From positions 1 through 32,063 of the forward strand of contig JAJRZW010000025.1 of NCBI GenBank assembly GCA_024275015.1: a stretch of 32,063 nt of DNA. The letters are read 5' to 3'. This DNA is from Deltaproteobacteria bacterium (GTDB lineage Bacteria; Desulfobacterota; Desulfobulbia; Desulfobulbales; JAJRZW01). Every line of letters starts with the position of its first letter. Within the stretch, counting starts at the first letter, position 1. A program made the translations under genes and the position numbers. This document shows positions 21,915-29,945 of this stretch, one piece after another. Under the pieces are notes generated by a model, which was given only the letters and a program-made list of their open reading frames with translations, ran no database searches and was not told the origin of the DNA.

Positions 21915-23810
21915 TCAGATAAACTTGCGACTCACCTCGATCTCGGCCTTATCACGCAGGTTCTCGGCCCAGGCGGCAAGCATGGCCGATTGCCGGGTAC
22001 GGCGCATGGCATCACGGATCTTTTCCTTCTCGTTGTAGAAGTTGACCCCCATCGGTTCACGGGCGTCCTTGAAAGCGATAACATAAAAATCCCGCCCAAC
22101 GGTGATCACCTTGTCGGGAACCGTCCTTGACCTGGTCAGGTTAACCGCCTCACGCAATACCGGGGCCGGAAGGCCGGCCTTCCGGTTACGTGCCCGGGAA
22201 AAATACGGGGTAAGGGCGACCCTGTCGTCCAGACCGGCCTTCGCCACCGCCTCTTTCAGCCGGACCCCGGCAACCACGTCTTCGCGGACCTTCTCCGCGG
22301 CCTCCCCGGCGAGTTCAAGCGCCCGGGCGGCGATAAAATCAGCCACCACCCGTTTCCTTACCTGAGAAAGCCTGGGATCTTCCGGCTCCTGGCGTTCGTC
22401 AACAAAAATTATCCCGTAACTGTCTCTGCCTTCAAGCAGTGAACTCAACTCCCCTTTCTTCAAACTGAACGCGGCCCGGACAAACTCACGGTTACTTTTA
22501 AGGGATTCAGGGACCTCACTGCGGGCAAACAACCCGGTTTTGTTTATCTTTGCCCCGGTTTCCTGCTGGTATTTTGCCAGGGAACCGGCAAGAATGATCT
22601 TTTCGTAGGCCGCATCCGCCTTTTTATAGGCCAGATTTTTCGCCTTATCACGCAGAAGGGCCATTTTTATCTCTCCGGTGGCCTCGGCAAGGGTGCGGGT
22701 ATGGCTGGGAGAAATCCGGTCAACCCGGATAAGATGAATACCAAAACGGCTCTTCACCTGACGGATATCACCTTCCTTCATGGAAAAGACCGCGTCTTCA
22801 AAGGGCTTGACCATCCGCCCGCGGGAAAAAAAACCAAGATCACCGCCACTTGCAGCCGAACCGGGATCGTCGGAATCACGTTTGGCCAGGGTGGCGAAAT
22901 CTTCGCCGTTCTTCAGCTCTTTCATCAACCGCGCGGCCTTGTGCTCTTTCTCCTTGACCTCGGCCGCCGAAGCATCGGGATCAAGCTTTATCAGGATATG
23001 CCGGGCCCGACGCCGCTCAGGGAGCTGGTAATCGGAAAGGTGAGCATTATAATAGGCCTTGATATCATCATCGCTGACCATGGAAGCGCTGCCCTTGCCG
23101 GTAAAGGGGAACCGAAGGTAACGTAAAGCCACTCGGGGTTCACTGCGATATTTAGCCTTGTTCTCGCGGAAAAACGCCTTGAGCTTATCCTCATTCACTT
23201 TAACCCGGCCCGTGAAGTCATCACCCTTGACCACGAGGTATGAGACCCGCCGCTCACCGAACTGAAAATCAAAACGCTCCTTTAATTCACTGTCAGCGAC
23301 CTCGGCAAAGGCGGAGATAAAATCCATCAGTTTACCGGTCAGGATATCATTCTTGATTCCGGCCTCGAACCTGGTGGCGCTGATTCTCGAAGAGGCAAGA
23401 ATCTGCCGGTACCATTCAGGGTCAAAAGTGCCGTTATTCTTGAACGCCTCCATCCCGGCGATCTTGTCACGGACCTCGTCATCGGTGACCATGATCCCCA
23501 TCCGATACGCCGCCTGCCGCAGCAGAAGACGCTGGGTAAGTTCGCTGATCACCTTTTCCTTCAGACCCATATTCTTAAGCATACCCGGGGGCAGGTTGCC
23601 GCCCAGTTGGTCGCGCACCCTCTTTACCGCCTGATCGTATGTCTGCTGATACTCAGCCAGACTCACCGCATCGCCGTTGACGGTGACCACCGCCCGCTGA
23701 CCGTTGCCGCGGTTGGTGCCGACCCCCCAGAAAACAAAGACGACAATAATTATCAACATTGTCGCCTGAATATAGGTGGACTGGGCTTTACGACGCATAT
23801 ACTCAAGCAT
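21915..23810 (-). CDS. ppiD: PpiD-like periplasmic peptidyl-prolyl isomerase / chaperone
   Basis: A 631-residue membrane-anchored periplasmic foldase. A single N-terminal transmembrane segment (about residues 16-30, ATMLIIIVVFVFWGV) follows a short basic cytoplasmic start. A SurA_N-type region with VTVNGDAVSLAEYQQTYDQ comes next. The parvulin domain at about 265-365 has ARHILIKLDPDAS, GGDLGFFSRGRMVKPFEDAVFSM and FGIHLIRVDRI. A C-terminal degenerate region follows, as in E. coli PpiD (623 residues). The start has GGAGG seven bases upstream. It acts on newly exported outer-membrane and periplasmic proteins and would serve clients such as the barrel protein above, which is an inference. Confidence 0.92.
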   Translation of the reverse strand: MLEYMRRKAQSTYIQATMLIIIVVFVFWGVGTNRGNGQRAVVTVNGDAVSLAEYQQTYDQAVKRVRDQLGGNLPPGMLKNMGLKEKVISELTQRLLLRQAAYRMGIMVTDDEVRDKIAGMEAFKNNGTFDPEWYRQILASSRISATRFEAGIKNDILTGKLMDFISAFAEVADSELKERFDFQFGERRVSYLVVKGDDFTGRVKVNEDKLKAFFRENKAKYRSEPRVALRYLRFPFTGKGSASMVSDDDIKAYYNAHLSDYQLPERRRARHILIKLDPDASAAEVKEKEHKAARLMKELKNGEDFATLAKRDSDDPGSAASGGDLGFFSRGRMVKPFEDAVFSMKEGDIRQVKSRFGIHLIRVDRISPSHTRTLAEATGEIKMALLRDKAKNLAYKKADAAYEKIILAGSLAKYQQETGAKINKTGLFARSEVPESLKSNREFVRAAFSLKKGELSSLLEGRDSYGIIFVDERQEPEDPRLSQVRKRVVADFIAARALELAGEAAEKVREDVVAGVRLKEAVAKAGLDDRVALTPYFSRARNRKAGLPAPVLREAVNLTRSRTVPDKVITVGRDFYVIAFKDAREPMGVNFYNEKEKIRDAMRRTRQSAMLAAWAENLRDKAEIEVSRKFI

Positions 23811-23927
23811 GAATCTCTACCTCCGGAATGACATCGAATGTCGGGAAATATTATGTTATGAACACTGTCACGGCCATAATTCAAGCCGCCCCGCCGCCTG
23901 ATCCCAAATCTTCAATATAATGCCGCA

Positions 23928-24083
23928 TAACAGAGTATTGAAAAAGCCGTCCTGGCTTTTTCAACCGCCGGCCGGATAAAACAAGTTCCATCCAAGCTCT
24001 CGATTTCACCGGGTTTTTTAACCAGGCAACATCGGCGGCGCAGACATCAGCCACAACCAGCCCGTTTGTCAACGGGCTGGTTG
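23928..24083 (-). repeat. Family 1 repeat, copy 14 (full length)
   Basis: Reverse orientation, from TAACAG at 23928 to an altered end, CTGGTT. The GTTGAAAAAGCC-type first hairpin reads ATTGAAAAAGCC with GGCTTTTTCAAC. The last hairpin is CAGCCCGTT/AACGGGCTG with loop TGTC. It occupies the 429-bp gap between the ppiD start and the polA stop; the rest of the gap shows no gene. Confidence 0.88.
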
Positions 24084-24187
24084 TGCCGCAGCGATTTCTT
24101 CTTGTTCACAGAACAGACAAAAAGGCATCCTAAAATCTGCGACAAATTGCGTCAACTGTTTTCAGTTTCACCAGCCATCCCGAACCC

Positions 24188-24236
24188 ACCAGTCCGATGG
24201 GAAACGGACCGGTGATGGCGCGTGGACGCGACATCG
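24188..24236 (+). repeat. Family 1 remnant, copy 15
   Basis: CAGTCCG..ACGGACCGG followed by GGCGCGTGGACGCG matches the first two hairpins of the reference orientation. The rest is missing. It ends four bases beyond the polA stop codon. Confidence 0.7.
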
Positions 24237-24239
24237 ATA

Positions 24240-26897
24240 TCAGGTCTCAGCCAGATTTTTTCCGAGACTGACGTTCACCACCAGCGGCACTGTGAGTTCC
24301 ATCACCGATTCCATCTCCTGTTTCATTATTGCCGCCACCGTTTCCGCTTCGTTCTCCGGGGCCTCGATTACGATCTCGTCATGAATCTGCAGGACCTGAC
24401 GGGCCGCGAGACTGTCCCCCCGCAGCCGTTTTTCCACCGCGATCATCGCCAACTTTATAATGTCGGCGGCGGTACCCTGAATCGGGGTGTTGATCGCGGT
24501 ACGCTCGGCGATCTGCCGCCGGTTGGCGTTTTTCACCCCGATATCCGGCACCGGCCGCCGCCGCCCCATGAGGGTAGTGACATATCCCTGCTCCCGGGCA
24601 TGGACGACGATCTCTTCCATGAAGGCCTTGACCCCGGAATAATGGCTGAAATAGCGGTCAATGAACTCCGCCGCTTCCCCGCGGCCGATATTGAGTTCCC
24701 CGGCAAGACCGAAGGCGCTCATACCGTAGGCTATACCAAAGTTGATCGCCTTGGCCACCCGCCGCATCTCCGGAGTGACGAAACCGGGATTGACCGCGAA
24801 GACCTCGGCCGCGGTGCGTTTATGGACATCCTCGCCGTTGTTAAAGGCGGCGACCAGAGCCCCGTCCCGGCTGTAATGGGCCAGTACCCGGAGATCGATC
24901 TGGGAATAGTCGGCGGCGACAAAGAGACACCCGGGTTCAGGGACAAAGGCGGCCCGAATCTTCCGGCCCTCGTCGGAACGGATGGGAATGTTCTGGAGAT
25001 TGGGATTACTCGAACTCAAACGGCCGGTGGCGGTGACCGCCTGGTTGAATGACGAATGGACCCGGCCGTCCTCAGGGCTTATCTGGGCGATAAGGCCGTC
25101 GATATATGTGTTTTTCAGCTTGCTCAGGTTCCGGCTGCGGATAACGAGTGCCGGGAGGTCATGGTAGCGGCAGAGTTTTTCCAGCACCTTCATATCGGTT
25201 GAATAACCGGTCTTGGTCTTACGGCCATGGGGCAGTTTCAGTTTTTCAAACAGGATCTCCCCCAGCTGTTTCGGCGAGTTGATATTGAACTCGCCACCGA
25301 CAAGTCTGTATATCTCCTGTTCCAGGAGAGCCAGATCCCGGGCAAAAGTTTCACCAAGACCGGCAAGGAGATCACCATCGATCCTGACCCCGGCAGTCTC
25401 CATGGCGGACAGAACCGGCACCAGCGGCATTTCCGTCTTATAAAACAATCCCTCAAGCTGGTTTTCGGCAAGTTTTTTCCTGAAGATCTCCCAAAGGAGA
25501 AAAGCGGCGCGGACGTCCTCGCAGGCATAGTCCCGGGCCGCGTCAAGGGCGACCCGGACGAATTGATCGTCAAGGCCGGCAGTGGCCTCGGAAAAACTGG
25601 TGAGTTCGCGACCTAAAACGGCAAGACTCAGATCATCCAGCTTGCGTGAACGGCGCTCCGGTTCGATGAGGTAGGAGGCGATCAGGGTATCGGCCAGAGG
25701 CGGTTTCAGGTCGAACCCGGCCCGGGCCAGGACCTGGATATCGTATTTAAGGTTATGACCGATCTTCAATATCTCCGGGTCGGCAAGGGCCGCAGCAATG
25801 ATCGGCCGTAATCGTTCAAGATCTCCCTGACCGGAAATCCGTCTGCCGTCGGCGTCCACATGATCCAAGGGCAGGTAGACGGCCGTCTCCTCGCCGCTGC
25901 AGAAGGAGATCCCGACAAGATCAGCGGCCAGGGGATCAAGGCCGGTGGTTTCACAGTCAACGACCAGAATTTTTTTTCCCCGGGCCTAATCAAGCACCGC
26001 TGCGAGTTCGGAGGCGGTGGCGACAAGGGAAAAACCCTCACGGGAAAGATGCCGGTGACCGCCGGTCTCCTTCAGCAGCGAGGTAAAACCCAGGCGGACA
26101 TATAGGTCATTCAGGGCCGGTTCATCGGGTTCCCGGCGAATTAAATCGGCCAGGGGGGGAATGACGAGGTCGTCACGGAGACGAACGAGGTCGCGGGAAA
26201 GGACCGCGCTTTCGCGGCCGGCGGCGAGTTTTTTCCGCAATCCCGGTTTTTCCACCTGGTCGATATTATCGAGGACGGCGTCAAGGTCGGGGAATTGCCG
26301 CAAAAGAGCGGCGGCGGTCTTGGGCCCGACGCCTGCGACCCCGGGAATATTGTCGGCGGAATCACCGGTGAGCGCGAGATAGTCAAGGAGGCGGGCCGGG
26401 GAAATGCCGTATTTCTTTTCCACCGCCTCCACGTCAAAAAAGCGGTTGTTCATCGGGTCCCAGAGACTGACCCGGTCGTCAACCAATTGCAACAGGTCCT
26501 TATCACCGGAGACAATGATCACCTTTATCTCACCCCGCAGGGACAGGGCCGCCGAAGCGATGAGGTCGTCGGCCTCGAACCCTTCCTGCTCAAGAAACTT
26601 TATCCGATGTCCGGCTACCGCCTCGCGGACAAAAGGGATCTGCACCTCCAGTTCCCCGGCCATCGGCGGCCGGTTGGCCTTGTACTGCGGATACATGCGG
26701 TGACGAAAGGTCGGCCCTTTGAGGTCAAAGGCGCTGGCGATGTAGTCCGGCGATTTTTCCCGAATCACCCTCTGCAGAATCCGGATAAAACCGAAAACCG
26801 CGTTGGTGGGGGCGCCGTCTGGCGCGGAAAGGGGGGCGATGGCGTGAAAGGCCCGGTGGATATAGGCGGAGGCGTCGATCAGGTAGAGTTCTTTCAT
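24240..26897 (-). pseudogene. polA: DNA polymerase I with an in-frame amber codon between domains
   Basis: A full-length polA frame of 885 codons. Residues 1-303 are the 5'-nuclease (LYLIDASAYIHRAFHA, GFEADDLIAS, VSGDKDLLQLV, GDSADNIPGVAGVGPKTA). The 3'-5' exonuclease follows with intact DCETTGLDP, GHNLKYDIQVL and YACEDVR motifs. The polymerase has motif A DYSQIDLR, motif B RRVAKAINFGIAYG and motif C IHDEIVIEAP. Codon 304 (25986-25988) is TAG, in the linker just before KKILVVDCETTG. There is no frameshift, and no convincing start for the downstream part: the first near-start is a TTG at 25868, inside the exonuclease domain. Either the gene yields a separate 5'-nuclease, is read through, or is newly inactivated. 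It starts at ATG 26897. Confidence 0.88.
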
Positions 26898-26898
26898 T

Positions 26899-26975
26899 CG
26901 GTTTACGGATTATGGTTGACGGTTGACAATTGGATTTCCTCTCCCGTAAACGGTAAACCGCAAACCGTAAACTGT
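26899..26975. repeat. GTTTACGG-type short inverted repeats
   Basis: Upstream of polA, CGGTTTACGG is followed about 50 bp later by CCGTAAACGGTAAACCG and CAAACCGTAAACTG, which are inverted and direct copies of one GTTTACGGTTTG motif. The same motif occurs at about 20625-20665 upstream of plsY. This is a minor dispersed simple repeat without a gene. Confidence 0.5.
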
Positions 26976-26992
26976 TGTTGAGCGCAAATCCC

Positions 26993-27021
26993 TTGACCAA
27001 CCCCGGCCTTCCTGTTAATAA
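26993..27021 (+). promoter_or_regulatory. Strong sigma-70-type promoter of the cobalamin operon
   Basis: TTGACC at 26993-26998 and TAATAA at 27016-27021 are separated by exactly 17 bp. The predicted transcript would start near 27028, just before the conserved core of the cobalamin riboswitch. Both the boxes and the position fit. Confidence 0.75.
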
Positions 27022-27026
27022 AAAAA

Positions 27027-27215
27027 CGCTTGGCGCTCATTTGAGCTTAATAGGGAATCCGGTGTAACTCCGGAACGGGCCCACCGCTGTTACCGGGGAC
27101 TGATCCCGCATCATGCCACTTGCCGGACGCGGCAGGGAAGGCGCGGGAAAAAGGATGATCCGGAAGTCAGAAGACCTGCCTTGCGACAAAGCCGCACATG
27201 CCTCGTGGACGGAGG
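27027..27215 (+). ncRNA. Cobalamin riboswitch
   Basis: The conserved blocks of the B12 element occur in order: AATAGGGAA at 27049-27057, CCGGTG with its CTCCGG arm, GCCCACCGCTGTTACCGGGG, GCCACTTGCC, GGGAAGGCGCGG, GGATGATCC and GGAAGTCAGAAGACCTGCC near 27162-27180. It lies between a good promoter and an intrinsic terminator, so high cobalamin should stop transcription of the downstream genes. The outer boundaries are approximate. Confidence 0.95.
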
Positions 27216-27251
27216 CGGCGGCAACGATTTTACCGTGGATAAAAAAGGGAC

Positions 27252-27293
27252 ATCCCGGAATCGGTCTTTTACCGTTTTCGGGATTTTTATTTT
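27252..27293 (+). terminator. Intrinsic terminator (riboswitch expression platform)
   Basis: ATCCCG..CGGT and ACCG..CGGGAT form a long stem around a CTTTT loop, followed by TTTTTATTTT. It lies about 40 bases after the riboswitch core and 160 bases before cbiK, as expected for ligand-controlled premature termination. Confidence 0.85.
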
Positions 27294-27455
27294 CAGAGGC
27301 CCGGAAAAATCAGGATTTTCATTCTGAGACGCAATTATTTTGGATGAAAAGACAATTTTTCATCGTGTCCTCCGGACCCGGATTCGGCAAAAGACCAGCG
27401 CGCGCGTTTCGCGTCCTGTCTTTCACCCAAAACCTGAATCTGAGGAGAATTATCC

Positions 27456-28433
27456 ATGCGTAGAAAAATCATTACCGTCGCGGTCATGCTGTTCATCGTC
27501 TCCGCCCTCCCGGCCTGGGCCGGGAAGTATAAAAGAGTTCACAAAAACGCCATCGTTGTCGCCATGTTCGGGACCACAGTGGAGCCGGCGCTTAAATCGT
27601 TGATAAACATCCGGGAAAAAATGGCGGCCCGCTTCCCCGGAACCCCGATAAGACTCGCCTTCACCTCAAACATAATCCGCAAGATCTGGCAGAAACGGGG
27701 CAAAGACCCCGCCTATGTCAGCTCTCACCCGCAAATGACGGAGTTTCTCCACATCCGCGGGCCGCTGGCGACCCTGGCCAATCTCCAGGACGCGGGTTTT
27801 GATACCATCGTGGTTCAACCCACCCTCCTGGCCCCGGGCGAGGAATTCCTCGACCTGAAAAACTACATAATCGCCCTGGACGGGATCAGGACCATCAAAA
27901 AGAAGTACAAGCCCTTCAACAAGGTGGTCATCGGCCGACCCGCCTTCGGCGCCTTCGGCCCGATCCATCCCTATCCCGAGGATATTGAAAAAGTAGTCCA
28001 GGCCCTGGCCGCGGACGCAACAGCGGCAAAAAAAGCCGGGGCGGTCTTGCTCTACATGGGCCACGGCAACGAATTCTTCCCCTCCGGCGGTTCCTACCTC
28101 GAATTCGAGGCGATGATGAACCGGGCGTATCCGGAAACCAGGACCATTGTCGGCTGTGTCGAGGGTTTTCCCTCCCGTGACGACGCCATCGCCAAACTTA
28201 AAAAAACCGGGGTCCGCAAGGTGCTGCTTAAGCCCCTGATGGTGGTGGCCGGTGACCACGCCACCAACGACATGGCCGGCCCGAAAGCCGATTCATGGCT
28301 CTCGATCCTGAAAAAAGACGGCTTTTCCGTGAGTCCGGTGAAAAAAGGTCTGGGCGAAAACGACGCCTTTGCCGCCATCTTCGTCAATCACGCCGCAGAT
28401 TCAGCCCGCGACGCCGGGATAAGCCTTAAATAA
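27456..28433 (+). CDS. cbiK: Periplasmic sirohydrochlorin cobaltochelatase (CbiK-P type)
   Basis: A 325-residue class II chelatase that inserts cobalt (or iron) into sirohydrochlorin. Unlike cytoplasmic CbiK it has a signal peptide (MRRKIITVAVMLFIVSALPAWA), the feature of the CbiK-P proteins known from Desulfovibrio. Probable metal-binding residues are H203 (LYMGHGNEFF), E236 (IVGCVEGFPS) and H268 (VVAGDHATND), with spacing close to the characterised enzyme. GAGGAG lies about eight bases before the ATG. It is the first gene after the cobalamin riboswitch and heads a tightly packed uptake operon, which suggests a role in tetrapyrrole or cobalt capture and not only in biosynthesis. The actual metal in vivo is unknown. 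Confidence 0.92.
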   Translation: MRRKIITVAVMLFIVSALPAWAGKYKRVHKNAIVVAMFGTTVEPALKSLINIREKMAARFPGTPIRLAFTSNIIRKIWQKRGKDPAYVSSHPQMTEFLHIRGPLATLANLQDAGFDTIVVQPTLLAPGEEFLDLKNYIIALDGIRTIKKKYKPFNKVVIGRPAFGAFGPIHPYPEDIEKVVQALAADATAAKKAGAVLLYMGHGNEFFPSGGSYLEFEAMMNRAYPETRTIVGCVEGFPSRDDAIAKLKKTGVRKVLLKPLMVVAGDHATNDMAGPKADSWLSILKKDGFSVSPVKKGLGENDAFAAIFVNHAADSARDAGISLK

Positions 28434-28434
28434 C

Positions 28435-29409
28435 ATGCACGGCCTTGATCTCCACAGCCTCTGGCATGGGCTCATCCACCCGCTCATCCGCCTCCTTGTC
28501 ATGGTGAGCATGGGGATCATTGCCGGCAACCTGATCGAGAGCCTTAACTGGACCGACAGACTGGCGCGCCTGGCCTGGCCCCTTATCCGGGCCGGGCGCC
28601 TTTCGGCCATAACCGGGGCAAGCTTCTCCATGGCCTTTTTTTCCGGGGTAACCAGCAACACCATGCTGGCCGAGGCCTTTGACCAAAGACGGATCGGCAA
28701 ACGGGAACTGGTGCTGGCCAACCTGTTCAACTCCCTGCCGCGTTATTTCCTCCACCTGCCCACGGTCTTTTTCCTCACCGCCCCACTCATCGGCACCGCC
28801 GCGATCCACTACGTCGGCATCACCTTCACCGCCGCCGTGTTCCAGACCACATTGGTGGTAATCTCGGGCCGATTACTCCTTACCGGGACCAGGGGCGCGA
28901 CCACGATCGAAACCCCGCAGCAGCGGCGGGTCGGTCTGAAAGACGCCCTTGCCATGGCCTGGCAGAGGTTCAGGCGACGAATCAAAAAAATCATTTTCTA
29001 CACCGTGCCCATATATACCCTGTTTTTCTTTGCCAGCCGCGCCGGTCTTTTCACCCTGTTACAGAAAGGGCTGGCGGCCCATGTCTCCTTTCTCGCCTGG
29101 CTCAAACCCCAGGCCCTGGGTATCGTCGCCCTCCACCTGGGGGCGGAATTCGCCGCTGGTCTTGCCGCGGCCGGGGCCCTGCTCGACACCCACAGTCTCG
29201 GTACCCGTGACGTGGTTCTCGCCCTGCTGGCGGGCAATATCCTCTCCACCCCCATGCGGGCCCTGCGACATCAATTTCCCTATTACGCCGGGATCTTCAA
29301 ACCCCGCACCGCCATCGAACTCATCCTGGCAAGCCAGATCTTCCGGGTGGCAACGGTGGCCGGGGCCGGGGTCATATATTTTTTCATCTCCGCCGGGTGG
29401 GGACAATGA
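28435..29409 (+). CDS. Gate-domain (nucleoside-recognition) membrane permease
   Basis: A 324-residue multi-pass inner-membrane protein with the Gate/nucleoside-recognition fold. Typical segments are LLVMVSMGIIAGNLIE, SFSMAFFSGVTSNTMLAEAF and NLFNSLPRYFLHLPTVFF, with a second similar half (ALRHQFPYYAGIFKP, AELILASQIFRVATV-like). Eight or so hydrophobic segments are visible. Substrates of this family are mostly unknown. Its start lies one base after the cbiK stop, so it belongs to the cobalamin-regulated operon. A role in moving a corrinoid, its precursor or cobalt is plausible from context. Confidence 0.82.
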   Translation: MHGLDLHSLWHGLIHPLIRLLVMVSMGIIAGNLIESLNWTDRLARLAWPLIRAGRLSAITGASFSMAFFSGVTSNTMLAEAFDQRRIGKRELVLANLFNSLPRYFLHLPTVFFLTAPLIGTAAIHYVGITFTAAVFQTTLVVISGRLLLTGTRGATTIETPQQRRVGLKDALAMAWQRFRRRIKKIIFYTVPIYTLFFFASRAGLFTLLQKGLAAHVSFLAWLKPQALGIVALHLGAEFAAGLAAAGALLDTHSLGTRDVVLALLAGNILSTPMRALRHQFPYYAGIFKPRTAIELILASQIFRVATVAGAGVIYFFISAGWGQ

Positions 29410-29945
29410 ACCGGACCATGCGCAAAATTCACCGCTGGGGCGGGATTTTCTCCCTCGGGTTCATCATCTTCTACACCGTGACCGGACTGACCTTAAACCA
29501 CCGGCAGACATTCGGTTTTTTCATTGACCGTCAGCACCGTTCATCCCCGGCCCCGGCAATGGACGGGAAAAAGGTGGCAAAGGCCCTTGCCGCCTACGAA
29601 TCGGCCTGCGACGAAAAAAAGCGACCCACCGTGATCCGGGTCCGGCCCGACGGCACGGTTGAACTCCTCTACGGCTCCCACGGCAAGGTAACCTATATCT
29701 TTCATCCCGGGACCGGGACCATGGAACGAATCGAAAAGAAAGAGCGCCAGCCCCTCCACTGGCTCAACCGTCTTCACAAGGCGGCAAAGACCAGCACCGC
29801 CTGGCTCGTTGCCGCCGACCTTGCCGCCTTACTCGTCCTTACGGTGAGCATAAGCTCCCTGTTCATCTTCCGATTTCGCCGGGCCGACTGGCTGTTTCTC
29901 TTCAGCGGCGGAATCCTGCTTATCATCATGGTGATTATGGGATGA
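29406..29945 (+). CDS. PepSY-associated membrane protein
   Basis: A 179-residue protein with an N-terminal helix (MRKIHRWGGIFSLGFIIFYTVTGLTLNH), a soluble PepSY-like middle (about residues 55-115, VIRVRPDGTVELLYGSHGKVTYIF), the WLNRLHKAAKTSTAW motif and two further helices. PepSY-TM proteins (PiuB-like) often accompany siderophore or haem uptake, where some are thought to reduce or release the metal. I chose ATG 29406, overlapping the permease stop (ATGA), over the ATG three codons earlier. The four-base overlap with the next gene indicates translational coupling. Confidence 0.82.
   Translation: MNRTMRKIHRWGGIFSLGFIIFYTVTGLTLNHRQTFGFFIDRQHRSSPAPAMDGKKVAKALAAYESACDEKKRPTVIRVRPDGTVELLYGSHGKVTYIFHPGTGTMERIEKKERQPLHWLNRLHKAAKTSTAWLVAADLAALLVLTVSISSLFIFRFRRADWLFLFSGGILLIIMVIMG

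Noticed and set aside
1-24236. The repeats as a CRISPR array or a tandem repeat locus
   Set aside because: Copies are dispersed over 24 kb between genes, occur in both orientations and vary in length; there are no regular spacers and no cas genes.
25868-26041. Separate downstream gene for a Klenow-like polymerase starting after the amber codon
   Set aside because: The only near-start is a TTG inside the exonuclease domain, after its first catalytic motif, and no ribosome-binding site supports it.
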